From assembly GCF_004458765.1 (NCBI RefSeq), contig NZ_SPJX01000469.1:124001-188000 (forward strand): a stretch of DNA of 64,000 nt. Direction: 5' to 3'. Positions 9,766 to 20,848 of this stretch are shown in pieces (position 1 is the stretch's first letter; every line of letters starts with the position of its first letter). The DNA is from Microvirga pakistanensis (GTDB lineage Bacteria > Pseudomonadota > Alphaproteobacteria > Rhizobiales > Beijerinckiaceae). The notes under the pieces are model-generated. The model saw only the letters and a program-made list of their open reading frames with translations. It was not told the DNA's origin and did no database searches. The translations under genes were made by a program, and so were the position numbers.

Positions 9766-11736
9766 CTAGTCCGCTAACCCCATGAGCCTGCGCGTCTCGG
9801 GGCTCTCGGTGAGGCGTTGCCCGAGATACCGGGCGCCGTCTTCCGTAAGGTGACCGCCATCGAAGGAAATCAACTTGCCGTCCGTCGTGAACGGGCGACA
9901 TGTGGTGCGATCCCCGCACAGGAGCATGGAAAGGTCGACGAAGTCCCGTCCGAGCATCTTCGCCATGGCGGCGTTCACGGCCACATGGGATGAACGCATG
10001 GGAATTCGAAGTGCGATCCGCTCTTGTTCGGACAAGAACAGCATCTGGCGCAGGTCGAGCACGCCCAAATCCTTCCGTCCGAAGACGAGCACCTTCCGGC
10101 CGAAATCCCGCTCCAGATTTCCCTTGCTTTGCGGCACGAGCTTCGCCTGCCATGAATTCCAGCTCGATATCAGCCATATCGCGTCGGCCTGCCGCATCAA
10201 TTCGTGGAGCTTGCTGTTCGCGTACCAGTTCTGCTTCCTGCAGAACGCACGATCCTTCGGGCTGACCTTGGGCGACAGGTCCGTATCCAAGTAAAGATTG
10301 CCGCAGCTCGCGCTGACGCGGTAGGTGGAGAACTGAAGACCCTTGTCGAGGCCGGATTCGTGCAAGGCGTTGAGGAGGTCGCCGGAAAAGCTGTCTCCGA
10401 CGACAAGGACCCTACGGCCGCCGCGCGGGTCGAAATCTTTCAGCTCGCGTTCTTGGAAACGGCGCCAGACATAGCTGGTGCGCTCATCCATGGGGGCGAT
10501 CAGGGACTGGTCCTTCGGAGGGTATCGTCCGGCAAAGCCATCAGTCACATGGCCGGCCCAGCCGAAGAGCGCCAGAAGCACGCTTCCTGCCAGGGAGAAT
10601 GCGAGGATCTGCTTCCTGCCGATTATCGCTCCGTTCCTGAACGGACGTTCCATGTAGCGCCAGCTCAGATAGGCCAGAACACCCGCGAAACCGGCGAGAA
10701 GCAGCAACTCGTACGGGGCGATCTGGGGCTTCGAGACGCGTGCCAATGCGAAGAGGGGCTGATGCCAAAGATAGAAGCTGTAGCTGATCAGGCCGATTCC
10801 GACCGGCAAGCGCCACCCCAACCAGCGCCCCACAAGTGTCTCGGGGGACGCGCACAGGATGATCAATCCGGCTCCGATCGTCGGCACAAGTGCATAGATC
10901 CCAGGAAACGGCGTCTCCTCGTCGAAGGACAGGACCGCCAGCGCGATCAGGCCGAGGCCCAGAAGACCCGCTGCTTCGTTGACATATCTCGTCACCGTTT
11001 CCGAGCGCGCCCAGGTGATGCTTCGGTTGAATGCATGCAAGGCGAGCAGGGCACCGATCAGCATCTCCCAGCCGCGCGTCGTCAGCAGGTAGAAGGCCTT
11101 TACGGGATTCCTCGCGGAGCCGATCTGCGCCGCCGTGAAACTCGCGAGGCAGAGCGCCGCGAGAGCCACCACGGCCCATCTCCTGCCCTTGCGCAGAAAT
11201 GCCAGAAGAACCAGCGGAAAGAGCAGGTAATACTGCTCCTCGACGGCCAGACTCCAAGTGTGGAGGAGCGGCTTCAGCTCCGCAGCCGTATCAAAATACC
11301 CGTTCTGCTTCCAGAACAGAATGTTGGACGAGAAGAAGGAAACGTAACCGACGCTCTGCGCGAAATCCTTCATGGCGGGCGGAAGCAGCAGCAGCCAGGC
11401 GACCGGGATGGTCACAGCGATCACGAGAAACAGGGCGGGCAGGATTCTTCTGGCGCGCCGCTCGTAGAACCGCAGGAAGCTGAAATCGCCGGCGGCCTTC
11501 TCGCCGATGATGAGGGATGTGATCAGGTATCCGCTGATGACGAAGAATACATCGACGCCGACGAACCCGCCTGCAAAGGTTTCTATTCCGGCGTGAAACA
11601 ACACGACCGATAGAACCGCGACGGCTCGCAATCCGTCGATTTCACGTCTGTAGTGCAATGTTGCGTCGTCCAAGAAGCTTCGATTTTTGAGCGCATACGG
11701 AACGGTAGGTCGGATGTCCAGGGCGATCTGAGTCAC
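9766..11736 (-). CDS. OafA/YrhL-type membrane acyltransferase with C-terminal SGNH domain
   Basis: The 656-residue protein has an acyltransferase-3 membrane domain (about residues 30-400, around ten helices) with family motifs 'REIDGLRAVAVLSVVLFHAG', 'GFVGVDVFFVISGYLI', 'FYERRARRILPAL' and 'LHTWSLAVEEQYYLLFPL'. A C-terminal SGNH hydrolase-like domain follows: 'VLVVGDSFSGDLL' at about 443 holds the catalytic Ser, and 'DGGHLTEDGARYLG' at about 629 holds the Asp/His pair. Such two-domain proteins O-acetylate surface polysaccharide or peptidoglycan in the periplasm; the acceptor is unknown. It interrupts the usual pdh-lipA gene order and runs opposite to its neighbours, so it is probably acquired. 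Confidence 0.9.
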   Translation of the reverse strand: MTQIALDIRPTVPYALKNRSFLDDATLHYRREIDGLRAVAVLSVVLFHAGIETFAGGFVGVDVFFVISGYLITSLIIGEKAAGDFSFLRFYERRARRILPALFLVIAVTIPVAWLLLLPPAMKDFAQSVGYVSFFSSNILFWKQNGYFDTAAELKPLLHTWSLAVEEQYYLLFPLVLLAFLRKGRRWAVVALAALCLASFTAAQIGSARNPVKAFYLLTTRGWEMLIGALLALHAFNRSITWARSETVTRYVNEAAGLLGLGLIALAVLSFDEETPFPGIYALVPTIGAGLIILCASPETLVGRWLGWRLPVGIGLISYSFYLWHQPLFALARVSKPQIAPYELLLLAGFAGVLAYLSWRYMERPFRNGAIIGRKQILAFSLAGSVLLALFGWAGHVTDGFAGRYPPKDQSLIAPMDERTSYVWRRFQERELKDFDPRGGRRVLVVGDSFSGDLLNALHESGLDKGLQFSTYRVSASCGNLYLDTDLSPKVSPKDRAFCRKQNWYANSKLHELMRQADAIWLISSWNSWQAKLVPQSKGNLERDFGRKVLVFGRKDLGVLDLRQMLFLSEQERIALRIPMRSSHVAVNAAMAKMLGRDFVDLSMLLCGDRTTCRPFTTDGKLISFDGGHLTEDGARYLGQRLTESPETRRLMGLAD

Positions 11737-11922
11737 GCCGGACAGCGATTGTTGGGCAACCTGAATTATGTGACATGAAATGGCCCGATTCCAGCTTGTG
11801 CCGATTCCGAAAAGGGGACCAGGACCCGATCCGTTGATTTACCTTGCGGCATACATTCCTGCTGATATGAATTCGGCCCGCGTCCTGCAGGGTGCGCGTC
11901 ATCGGCCGGAAGGGGAAATGGC

Positions 11923-13449
11923 ATGGCCTACATTCAGTTCTACAGCAGCCTTCCGGTCAGCTTCCGCCTCAAGGACCTCTTCGTGGCGCCGGCGACCGGT
12001 ATTGCGCTGGCGCAGGATCTCAGCCCGAACCTTGCCACCTTCAGCATTCGCGCCGGCTGGAGCAAGGTGCCGGTCACCTATTACGGGACGAGCCTCTCGC
12101 TGGCTCAAGGCTCCGTGTCGGCGATCACGTTCGGCAACGATGACAACCCCTGGATCGTGTTCGGGAGCGCGGGCGATCCCGTGACGCGCTTCACGTACAG
12201 CAATGGCCTCGCGGCGTTCCAAGGCAGCGGCGCTGCCGCAGCCGCGGTGATCATGGCGGGCGCCGATCATCTTCGCGGCTCGTCCCGGGGCGACTACCTG
12301 GATGGCTATGCGGGGAACGACACGCTCAACGGCGGTGCCGGCGACGACACGATGGTGGGCGGCACGGGCGACGATACGTATTACGTGAACAGCCAGAACG
12401 ACCGGGCGGTCGAGTATTACCAGGCCGGGATCGATACGGTCATCGCCGGCGCCAGCTATACGCTCGGCGCCGAGACCTATGTCGAGATTCTCCGGGCAGC
12501 GGCAGGCACGAAGCAGCTTGCGCTGACCGGCAACAAATACGCCAACCACCTCATCGGCAACGACGGCGCGAACACCCTGACGGGCGGCGGCGGATCGGAC
12601 ACGCTGGAGGGCGGCCGCGGGAACGATACCTATACGATCAGCAGCATGCGCACCATGATCATCGAGGAGAGGGGCGGTGGCACCGATACCGTGTTGATCA
12701 GCGTGGACTGCGCCCTTCCGGAAGACAGCTTCATCGAGAACCTGAAGGCCACCGGCGGCAAGGCCCTCGAGCTCACCGGCAACAGCCTCGCCAACACGAT
12801 TACGGGCAACGACGCCGCCAATCTTCTGGGCGGGATGGAGGGCAGCGACACCCTCTATGGCGGCAAAGGAGGCGACACCCTGTACGGCGGCGAGGGCAAT
12901 GACGCTCTCTACGGCGGCGACGGCGTGGATCGCCTTTACGGGCAGAACGGCAACGACAAGCTCTATGGGGGCGGGAGCGACGGCTTTCTATACGGAGGCT
13001 CCGGCGCTGACGCGCTGTACGGCGCATGGGGCAACGATAGGCTCTCTGGCGATGCCGGCAACGACAAGCTCTACGGGGACACCGGCAACGACACCTTGTA
13101 CGGCGGCGCAGGCAACGACACGCTGGCCAGCGGCGAAGGTTACGACGCCTTCGTGTTCAACACGTCCCTGGGCCAGGACAATGTCGACACCCTCAAGGAC
13201 TTCAATGCCTGGGCCGACCAGATCCGCTTGAGCCAATCCGTGTTCGGCGGGATCGGAAGCAAGGGAGCTCTGCGTGGCGAAAAGTTCTGGATCGGCGCGA
13301 AAGCCCACGATTCGAGCGACCGCATCATCTACGACAAGACCTCCGGCGCCCTGTACTACGATCCGGACGGAACGGGCCACGAGCAGCAGATCAAGTTCGC
13401 CGTCATCGGCAAGACCGAGCTGAGCGCCGCCGCGTTTCTCGTGATCTGA
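11923..13449 (+). CDS. RTX-type calcium-binding repeat protein
   Basis: The 508-residue protein has two clusters of glycine-rich nonapeptides of the GGxGxDxLx type, at about residues 115-235 and a denser block at about 285-410 ('DTLYGGKGGDTLYGGEGND' and similar). A C-terminal region with 'DTLKDFNAWADQIRLSQSVF' and 'GALYYDPDGTG' resembles the tail found after RTX repeats in type I secreted proteins. It has no N-terminal signal peptide, consistent with C-terminal-signal type I secretion. The first 110 residues show no recognised catalytic domain. No ABC/HlyD secretion genes are nearby. It is divergent from the acyltransferase, with 186 bp between starts. Confidence 0.88.
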   Translation: MAYIQFYSSLPVSFRLKDLFVAPATGIALAQDLSPNLATFSIRAGWSKVPVTYYGTSLSLAQGSVSAITFGNDDNPWIVFGSAGDPVTRFTYSNGLAAFQGSGAAAAAVIMAGADHLRGSSRGDYLDGYAGNDTLNGGAGDDTMVGGTGDDTYYVNSQNDRAVEYYQAGIDTVIAGASYTLGAETYVEILRAAAGTKQLALTGNKYANHLIGNDGANTLTGGGGSDTLEGGRGNDTYTISSMRTMIIEERGGGTDTVLISVDCALPEDSFIENLKATGGKALELTGNSLANTITGNDAANLLGGMEGSDTLYGGKGGDTLYGGEGNDALYGGDGVDRLYGQNGNDKLYGGGSDGFLYGGSGADALYGAWGNDRLSGDAGNDKLYGDTGNDTLYGGAGNDTLASGEGYDAFVFNTSLGQDNVDTLKDFNAWADQIRLSQSVFGGIGSKGALRGEKFWIGAKAHDSSDRIIYDKTSGALYYDPDGTGHEQQIKFAVIGKTELSAAAFLVI

Positions 13450-13537
13450 CGGCTGAGGTAGGAGCCCCGTGGCGGTTTACGGGAACATTGCGCCCGGGCA
13501 TCTCTTTTCCCATCCGCCAACGGATACGGAGCACGAG

Positions 13538-13741
13538 ATGGAACGCCTTCTTTCGAGCCTCGCCCTTCTTCTGATCGCAACCTTTGCCTACGCGCAGGAC
13601 ACGGCGCCGGTGGTTCCGACCCAGGAGGCCGCGGGGACGCGGGGCGACACAGTGCTGATTACCGTCATCGCCGTTGCGTTCGTGGTCGTGGCCGTCGGCG
13701 TGTTCCTGTTCATCCGGCGCGGCGGGCGTACCCGGATGTGA
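13538..13741 (+). CDS. Small secreted/membrane protein, function unknown
   Basis: The 67-residue ORF has a signal-peptide-like N-terminus ('[20 protein letters not shown]'), a short polar stretch, one transmembrane helix at about residues 38-58 and a basic tail ('[10 protein letters not shown]'). I chose ATG 13538 because it begins the signal sequence; the frame is open further upstream. No family is recognised. It lies between the RTX gene and a cupin gene on the same strand. Confidence 0.6.
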   Translation: MERLLSSLALLLIATFAYAQDTAPVVPTQEAAGTRGDTVLITVIAVAFVVVAVGVFLFIRRGGRTRM

Positions 13742-13832
13742 ACTCCTGTCGGGACCTGCCGCGCAACGCTTCGCCTCCGCCTCGTCCTCCGCTAAGGAAG
13801 AGGCGCGTTTTCACCTTCGCAGGAGAGACACC

Positions 13833-14228
13833 ATGGAGATAAGGCGAAGCGGATCGCAGCCTTCCGGCCGGGGGCCGGCCGAGTGGTTCTCCGGCACCGT
13901 CAGGGTCGATCCGCTGTTCCCCGCCAGCGCACCGGCGCGGGCTGCGGGCAACGCGGTCACGTTCGAACCCGGCGCGCGCACCGCATGGCACACCCACCCG
14001 CTCGGTCAGGTGCTGATCGTCACCGCCGGCTGCGGCCGGGTGCAGCGCGAAGGCGGTCCGATCGAGGAAATCCGCCCCGGTGACGTGGTCTGGTTCGAGC
14101 CCGGCGAGAAGCACTGGCACGGCGCCGCTCCCACCACGGCCATGACCCACATCGCCATCCAGGAATCCCTCGACGGCAAGGCCGTGGACTGGTTGGAGCA
14201 CGTCACCGACGAAGAATACGGAGCCTGA
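13833..14228 (+). CDS. Cupin-domain protein
   Basis: The 131-residue protein is a single cupin barrel. Motif 1 is '[21 protein letters not shown]', with the two His and later Glu/Gln positions for metal binding, and motif 2 is '[18 protein letters not shown]'. It resembles small mandelonitrile-lyase/carboxymuconolactone-associated cupins ('[12 protein letters not shown]'), which are metal-dependent enzymes or sensors; the exact reaction is not predictable. ATG 13833 is preceded by AGGAGA at 13821-13826. It precedes dctA by about 210 bp on the same strand. Confidence 0.88.
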   Translation: MEIRRSGSQPSGRGPAEWFSGTVRVDPLFPASAPARAAGNAVTFEPGARTAWHTHPLGQVLIVTAGCGRVQREGGPIEEIRPGDVVWFEPGEKHWHGAAPTTAMTHIAIQESLDGKAVDWLEHVTDEEYGA

Positions 14229-14440
14229 CGGTATTAGATCACGGTCCGTGCGTCGGGAAAGGAGTTTGCGCCTCCTCCTGGCAGAACTGCTCTCCTGCGA
14301 CTTGAAGCGGTTTGCTGCGTTAACGTGCAGAAGGTCGCAATGCCTGCGGCTCGCCGGGTCGACGCGTGAAGGCCCACGTGGACGCCGCCCGCCTGAGGAG
14401 CGGCAGGCCTGCGACCGGTCGAGGTTCGGGGTCAAGCATC

Positions 14441-15778
14441 ATGACGAGCATTCCCGCCACCGCGGAACCTACGGCGGTTCCCGCCCGCAGCCGCAAGCCT
14501 TGGTACAAGGTGCTCTACATCCAGGTGCTGATCGCCATTTTCCTAGGCATCCTCCTCGGCTGGCTCGCGCCGGACGTTGCCAAGAACGACTGGATCAAGG
14601 CGCTCGGCGACGGCTTCATCAAGCTCATCAAGATGGTGATCGCTCCGATCATCTTCTGCACCGTCGTGTCCGGCATCGCCCACATTCAGGATGCGAAAAA
14701 AGTGGGTCGCGTCGGAATCAAGGCGCTGGTCTATTTCGAAGTGGTTTCCACCTTTGCGCTCATCATCGGCCTGCTCGTCGGCAATCTCGTGAAGCCTGGC
14801 GCGGGCTTTTCCGCAACGCCGGACCCGAATGCCGTCGCAACCTACACCAAGCAGGCCGCCGAGCAGAGGCCCGTGGACTTCGTCCTCCACATCATCCCCG
14901 ACAGCGTGGTGGGTGCCTTCGCGCAGGGCGACATCCTGCAGGTCCTTCTCTTCGCTATTCTCTTCGGCTTCGCGCTGCTCGCCCTCGGAAACCGGGCCGC
15001 CACGCTGCGCGGATTCATCGACGATGCGGCGCACGCCATGTTCGGCGTCATCGCGATCGTCATGAAGGTGGCTCCCATCGGGGCGTTCGGCGCCATGGCC
15101 TACACGGTGGGTCGCTACGGACCCTCGGCGCTGGGGAACCTGTTCGGGCTGATCGTCACCTTCTACGCGACGGCGGCCGTCTTCGTTTTCGTCGTGCTGG
15201 GCCTCATCGCGCGGATCGCCGGCTTCTCCATCTTCAAGTTCCTCGGCTACATCAAGGACGAGCTCCTGATCGTGCTCGGCACCAGTTCGTCCGAGAGCGC
15301 GCTGCCCCAGCTCATGGAAAAGCTGGAGCAGCTTGGATGCTCGAAATCCGTCGTCGGTCTCGTCGTGCCCACCGGGTATTCCTTCAACCTGGACGGCACG
15401 AACATCTACATGACGCTCGCGACCCTGTTCATCGCGCAGGCGCTCAACATCGAACTCACCCTCGGCCAGCAGCTTACGATCCTTCTGGTGGCGCTGCTCA
15501 CCTCGAAGGGGGCGACGGGCGTCACGGGCGCGGGCTTCATCACCCTGGCGGCCACGCTCGCCGTGGTGAACCCGGCCCTCGTGCCCGGCATGGCGGTCCT
15601 GCTCGGCATCGATAAATTCATGAGCGAGGTCAGGGCTCTCACCAACATTACTGGCAATGGAGTTGCCGCAGTCGTGGTGGCCTGGTGGGAGGGCGAGCTC
15701 GACCGCGAGAAGCTCAATGCGGGCCTCGACCGTCAGATCGATCCGTCCGATATCGAGACGGCGGTCACGACGGATTAG
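14441..15778 (+). CDS. dctA: C4-dicarboxylate:cation symporter DctA
   Basis: The 445-residue inner-membrane transporter belongs to the DAACS family and takes up succinate, fumarate and malate. Visible landmarks are '[19 protein letters not shown]', '[19 protein letters not shown]', the serine-rich hairpin '[17 protein letters not shown]' and the substrate-binding '[20 protein letters not shown]'. ATG 14441 starts a short soluble lead before helix 1; the frame is open back to 14366. The usual dctBD regulators are not adjacent, but NtrC and NtrX lie 6-10 kb away. Confidence 0.95.
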   Translation: MTSIPATAEPTAVPARSRKPWYKVLYIQVLIAIFLGILLGWLAPDVAKNDWIKALGDGFIKLIKMVIAPIIFCTVVSGIAHIQDAKKVGRVGIKALVYFEVVSTFALIIGLLVGNLVKPGAGFSATPDPNAVATYTKQAAEQRPVDFVLHIIPDSVVGAFAQGDILQVLLFAILFGFALLALGNRAATLRGFIDDAAHAMFGVIAIVMKVAPIGAFGAMAYTVGRYGPSALGNLFGLIVTFYATAAVFVFVVLGLIARIAGFSIFKFLGYIKDELLIVLGTSSSESALPQLMEKLEQLGCSKSVVGLVVPTGYSFNLDGTNIYMTLATLFIAQALNIELTLGQQLTILLVALLTSKGATGVTGAGFITLAATLAVVNPALVPGMAVLLGIDKFMSEVRALTNITGNGVAAVVVAWWEGELDREKLNAGLDRQIDPSDIETAVTTD

Positions 15779-16024
15779 GCCGGGCCAGGGAGAGAGCCCC
15801 GAGGCTTCCGTGATCCGGACCTGGTGGCGGGGTTCTCGGAGCGGCTTTGATCCGTCATGGCCGGCGAGACGCGTCGGGTTAACCTCTCGGGCAATCCGGC
15901 CCCGGCACAACCCGGCCCTGCGGCTTTGGCATTTGCGAAGATGCGCCAGAAGTCTTAAATCAGGCCCATATCCCCGGAGGGGCAGGGGCCCTTCTCCCAA
16001 AGGTTCACGCTAGGTTCACGCTTC

Positions 16025-16984
16025 ATGGCCGTCGTTCTCGACCTTCTGAACAAGGACAACCGTCCCCGTCACCCGGAAAAGGCGCATCGGCCGGACCAGC
16101 CCGTTCAACAGCGCAAGCCCGAATGGATTCGCGTGAAGGCGCCGGGCTCGCCCAAATGGGCGGAGACCAACCGAATCGTGCGCGAGAACAAGCTCGTGAC
16201 CGTCTGCGAGGAGGCCGGCTGTCCCAATATCGGCGAGTGCTGGGAGAAGAAGCACGCCACCTTCATGATCATGGGCGACACCTGCACCCGGGCCTGCGCC
16301 TTCTGCAATGTGAAGACGGGCCTGCCCGAAGCTCTGGATGCGAACGAACCGGAAAACGTGGCGAAAGCCGTGGAGAAGCTCGGCCTGGAGCACGTGGTCA
16401 TCACTTCGGTGGACCGGGACGATCTGGCGGACGGCGGCGCGCAGCATTTCGCGGACGTGATCCACGCCATCCGGGCCCGCTCGCCGAATACCACCATCGA
16501 AATCCTGACGCCGGACTTCCTGCGCAAGCCCGGCGCTCTCGAGGTCGTGGTCAAGGCCAAACCCGACGTGTTCAACCACAACCTGGAGACGGTGCCGTCC
16601 AAGTACCTGAAGGTCCGGCCCGGCGCGCGCTACTTCCATTCCATCCGCCTGCTCCAGCAGGTGAAGGAGCTCGATCCGACCATCTTCACCAAGTCCGGCA
16701 TCATGGTAGGGCTGGGCGAGGAGCGGAACGAGGTTCTCCAACTCATGGACGACCTTCGCTCCGCGGATGTGGACTTCATGACCATCGGCCAGTACCTCCA
16801 GCCGACGAAGAAGCATCATCCGGTGATCCGCTTCGTCACGCCGGACGAATTCAAGGCCTATGAAACAACCGCCTACGCCAAGGGTTTCCTCCTGGTCTCC
16901 TCGACGCCGCTGACGCGCTCGTCGCACCACGCGGGCGAGGACTTCGCCAAGCTCAAGGCGGCCCGTCTCGCCAAGCTCGGCTAA
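16025..16984 (+). CDS. lipA: Lipoyl synthase
   Basis: The 319-residue radical-SAM enzyme inserts two sulfurs into protein-bound octanoyl groups. It carries the auxiliary cluster motif '[13 protein letters not shown]', the radical-SAM motif 'CTRACAFC' and the C-terminal '[10 protein letters not shown]'. Its products are the lipoyl groups on PdhB and PdhC encoded 8-10 kb upstream. In related genomes it normally sits close behind lpd; here an accessory block intervenes. Confidence 0.97.
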   Translation: MAVVLDLLNKDNRPRHPEKAHRPDQPVQQRKPEWIRVKAPGSPKWAETNRIVRENKLVTVCEEAGCPNIGECWEKKHATFMIMGDTCTRACAFCNVKTGLPEALDANEPENVAKAVEKLGLEHVVITSVDRDDLADGGAQHFADVIHAIRARSPNTTIEILTPDFLRKPGALEVVVKAKPDVFNHNLETVPSKYLKVRPGARYFHSIRLLQQVKELDPTIFTKSGIMVGLGEERNEVLQLMDDLRSADVDFMTIGQYLQPTKKHHPVIRFVTPDEFKAYETTAYAKGFLLVSSTPLTRSSHHAGEDFAKLKAARLAKLG

Positions 16985-17051
16985 GGGCACCGGCTGCGAG
17001 GAGAGGGCTCCCGCTTTTCGCAGCTGATGCACTCAAGTTTCGGATGGGGGC

Positions 17052-17576
17052 ATGCATCGCATTCTCGTCATCGGCAGCCCGGGTGCGGGCAAGAGCACCC
17101 TGGCCCGTCGCCTCAGCGAGCGGCTCGACCTGCCGCTGATCCATCTCGACCGGGAATATTTCGGCCCCGGTTGGACCATGCCGCCGCGCCCAGAATGGCG
17201 CGAGCGGGTCCGGGCGCTCGCCGCCCAGCCGGCCTGGGTGATGGACGGCAACTACGCCTCAACCTTCGACATCCGGGTGCCTCGCGCCACAGCGATCGTC
17301 TGGCTCGACCTGCCGCGCTGGCGCTGCGCCCTGTCGGTGCTCTGGCGCGTAGCGCGGAATTACGGCCGGGTCCGGCCCGATCTCGGACCCGCCTGCGCCG
17401 AAAAGCTCGACCTGTCCTTCATGCGCTGGATCTGGACGTATCCGGACAAGATGCGCCCCAAGACCGCCCGAATGCTGGAGCGCCTGCGACCCGATCAGCG
17501 GGTCTTCGTTCTGCGCTCACGATCCGAGATCCCGAACCTTTACGCCCATTTCACCCTTGCCAAGGAGGCCGCCTGA
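17052..17576 (+). CDS. P-loop kinase-like ATPase (adenylate kinase/FlaR-like)
   Basis: The 174-residue protein has a Walker A motif at the N-terminus ('ILVIGSPGAGKSTLARRL'), a 'LIHLDREYFGPGW' segment with an acidic base-binding region, 'WVMDGNYASTFDIR' and a basic lid region. This pattern fits small proteins annotated as topology-modulation or adenylate-kinase-related ATPases. The substrate is unknown. It is 4 bp upstream of the RatA-like gene, and the two are probably cotranscribed downstream of lipA. Confidence 0.8.
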   Translation: MHRILVIGSPGAGKSTLARRLSERLDLPLIHLDREYFGPGWTMPPRPEWRERVRALAAQPAWVMDGNYASTFDIRVPRATAIVWLDLPRWRCALSVLWRVARNYGRVRPDLGPACAEKLDLSFMRWIWTYPDKMRPKTARMLERLRPDQRVFVLRSRSEIPNLYAHFTLAKEAA

Positions 17577-17579
17577 GCC

Positions 17580-18029
17580 ATGCCGACCTTCCGCATGACG
17601 CGAACCGTGAAGCACACGCCGAGCCAGATGTTCGCCCTGGTGGCCGATGTGGAGCGCTACCCCGAGTTCCTGCCGCTCTGCGAGGAGCTGCGCGTCGTCC
17701 GCCGGGTGCAGAGCGGGGAAGGGGTGGAAACGCTCGTCGCCACCATGAGCGTGGGCTACAAGGCGATCAGGGAGAGCTTCACCACCCGGGTCACCCTCGA
17801 CGAGCCGCGCCTGCGCATCGGGGTCGAATACGTGGACGGGCCGTTCAAGTATCTCGAAAACCGCTGGACCTTCCGGGCCGTGCCGGGAGGCTGCGATGTG
17901 GAGTTCTACATCAACTACGAGTTCAAGAGCTTCGCGCTCAGCATCCTCATGGGCAGCGTCTTCGACAGGGCCTTCCGGAAGTTCACCGAGGCCTTCGAGG
18001 AGCGGGCCGACAGGGTTTTCGCCACCTGA
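17580..18029 (+). CDS. RatA/COQ10-family START-domain protein
   Basis: The 149-residue polyketide-cyclase/START-like protein has 'RTVKHTPSQMFALVADVERYPEFLPLCEELRV' near the N-terminus (quoted only to locate residues 5-36) and 'GPFKYLENRWTFRAV' in the middle. Family members are annotated as type II toxin RatA or as ubiquinone-binding COQ10. In alphaproteobacteria, where the gene follows lipA, a ubiquinone-related or lipid-related role is more likely than a toxin. No antitoxin partner gene is present. Confidence 0.88.
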   Translation: MPTFRMTRTVKHTPSQMFALVADVERYPEFLPLCEELRVVRRVQSGEGVETLVATMSVGYKAIRESFTTRVTLDEPRLRIGVEYVDGPFKYLENRWTFRAVPGGCDVEFYINYEFKSFALSILMGSVFDRAFRKFTEAFEERADRVFAT

Positions 18030-18034
18030 CGGGA

Positions 18035-18529
18035 TCAGAAGGCGAGGGCCTTCTCGAGGAGCGCGAGCGCATCCTCGACCGCGCTCCGGCGCACGGCCTC
18101 CCGCCCGAGATCGCCATAGCGGCGCTCCAGGTGAAGCGTGGCGAAGCCCCTCCGGGCGAGACCGAAATGCACGAGGCCTACGGGCTTCGTGGGCGTTCCT
18201 CCGCCAGGCCCCGCAATTCCGGTGATGCCGACGGCCACGTCGGCGCGGGAATGGGTGAGCGCCCCCTCGGCCATGGCGCGGGCCACGGGCTCGCTGACCG
18301 CGCCATGGGCTACGATGAGATCCGCCGGAACGCCGATCGATTCCGTCTTCGCCTCGTTCGAATAGGTCACGAAACCGCGCTCCACGACCGCCGAGGAACC
18401 GGCAATCTCCGTGAGAAGCGCCGCCACGAGCCCGCCCGTGCAGGATTCCGCTGTTGCAAGCATCAAGCCGTTCTGCCCGTAAGCCGCGAGGAGGGCCGCC
18501 GCCCGTTGCTTCAGCTCAGTATCATTCAT
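18035..18529 (-). CDS. CinA C-terminal-domain protein (nicotinamide-nucleotide amidase type)
   Basis: The 164-residue protein is a stand-alone CinA/PncC domain with '[19 protein letters not shown]', '[15 protein letters not shown]' and '[20 protein letters not shown]'. Family members deamidate nicotinamide mononucleotide in NAD salvage. The start ATG at 18529 overlaps the TGA of ispDF by the ATGA arrangement, so the two are translationally coupled. The frame extends further upstream, but the family start and the coupling argue for the short form. Confidence 0.9.
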   Translation of the reverse strand: MNDTELKQRAAALLAAYGQNGLMLATAESCTGGLVAALLTEIAGSSAVVERGFVTYSNEAKTESIGVPADLIVAHGAVSEPVARAMAEGALTHSRADVAVGITGIAGPGGGTPTKPVGLVHFGLARRGFATLHLERRYGDLGREAVRRSAVEDALALLEKALAF

Positions 18530-19722
18530 GGGGTTCCCTCCGGCAGGCGGATCGTCGCGGCCGCCTGGGCGGCGATGCCCTCGCTCCGGCCGGTGAATCC
18601 GAGCTTTTCCGTCGTGGTGGCTTTGAGGGATACCTGATCGAGCCGCAGACCCGCGATGTCCGCGATACGCCGGCGCATGGCCTCGCGGTAGGGACCAAGA
18701 CGTGGCTTCTCGCAGAGGAGAGTCGCATCGAGGTGATCGACCAGGCCGCCGCGTTCTCTCACCAGAGCCACCGCATGCGCCAAAAACCGGTCGGAGGACG
18801 CGCCCCGCCATTGCGGGTCGCTCGGCGGAAAATGCGTGCCGATGTCCCCGTCGGCGAGCGCGCCGAGGAGGGCATCCGTGAGGGCATGAAGAATGACATC
18901 ACCGTCCGAATGCGCCACCACGCCCCGGTCATGGGGCACGCGGATGCCGCCGAGCCAGACATGGTCGCCGTCGCCGAAGGCATGGACGTCGAATCCCGTT
19001 CCGAGCCGGGTCACATAGGTCATGAGGAAGCCTCTCAAGCGTCGTTCGGCCTCGGGGAAGTCGGAGGCATGGGTGAGTTTGACGTTGTGCGGATCACCCT
19101 GGAACACGTGGACCGTGAGCCCGGCCCATTCCGCCAAGGCTCCGTCATCCGTAAAGGTTCCGAGGCTGGCAGCGGCCGCCTTCCGATGCGCCATGAGGAG
19201 GGATGCGAAATCGAAGGCCTGCGGCGTCTGCACCGCTCGGAGGCTGGCCCGCTCCGGCGTCGACATGACCTCGCCGCGTGGCCCGATCACCTTGATCGTA
19301 TCCGTGACGGCGATGCCCGGCACGGCCGCCTCGCATTCCCCAGCGGTCTCGCAGGCGCGCTCGATCAGAGCTTCGGTCACGAAGGGGCGGGCGGCATCGT
19401 GGATTAGGACGCGGGACGGCGCGTGACTCGCCAGGGCCTCCAATCCGCCTCGAACCGAATCCTGCCGCGTTTCTCCGCCATAGGCCACCGGCAGAAGGTC
19501 GCCGGTCAGCCCCTCCGGGAGCGAAGCGATGCTTTCGCGGTAGAGATCCAGATCGTCCGGGTGGATGACCACGAGCGCCTTTCCAATTCTCGGATGTCGA
19601 AGGAAGGGTTCGAGCGTCAGGGCCAGGACGGGTTTTCCGCCCAACCACCGGTACTGCTTGGGAACTCCCTCACCGGCTCTCGATCCACGTCCTGCAGCAA
19701 CGATGAGGGCGGCAACTGACAT
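18526..19722 (-). CDS. ispDF: Bifunctional MEP cytidylyltransferase / MEcPP synthase
   Basis: This 398-residue fusion carries two steps of the MEP isoprenoid pathway. The IspD half (about residues 1-228) has the nucleotide-binding '[20 protein letters not shown]' and 'HDAARPFV'. The IspF half (about 235-398) has '[19 protein letters not shown]' with the metal-binding Asp/His, and '[18 protein letters not shown]'. The fusion is normal in alphaproteobacteria. It is coupled to cinA by a 4-bp overlap and is divergent from dusB. Confidence 0.97.
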   Translation of the reverse strand: MSVAALIVAAGRGSRAGEGVPKQYRWLGGKPVLALTLEPFLRHPRIGKALVVIHPDDLDLYRESIASLPEGLTGDLLPVAYGGETRQDSVRGGLEALASHAPSRVLIHDAARPFVTEALIERACETAGECEAAVPGIAVTDTIKVIGPRGEVMSTPERASLRAVQTPQAFDFASLLMAHRKAAAASLGTFTDDGALAEWAGLTVHVFQGDPHNVKLTHASDFPEAERRLRGFLMTYVTRLGTGFDVHAFGDGDHVWLGGIRVPHDRGVVAHSDGDVILHALTDALLGALADGDIGTHFPPSDPQWRGASSDRFLAHAVALVRERGGLVDHLDATLLCEKPRLGPYREAMRRRIADIAGLRLDQVSLKATTTEKLGFTGRSEGIAAQAAATIRLPEGTP

Positions 19723-19831
19723 CAGGTCGGTTCTCCACGAGACGCACCCTCCTAAGCGTCACGTGGAAAGAAGGCAAATCTCAGCGACGGGGGCTTGCGC
19801 TCCGCGCGGTATTGGCTAGTAAATAGGCACA

Positions 19832-20844
<1,013 letters not shown>

Positions 20845-20848
<4 letters not shown>

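Noticed and set aside
10204..11613. 469-residue plus-strand frame across the acyltransferase gene
   Set aside because: Its composition is that of a shadow frame; all acyltransferase-3 and SGNH motifs are on the minus strand.
12840..13140. Possible CRISPR-like or tandem-repeat array
   Set aside because: The periodicity of about 27 bp is the coding pattern of RTX nonapeptides, with no identical repeats or spacers.
17580..18029. RatA toxin of a toxin-antitoxin pair
   Set aside because: No RatB-like partner is adjacent, and the lipA-linked position fits the COQ10-like alphaproteobacterial group instead.
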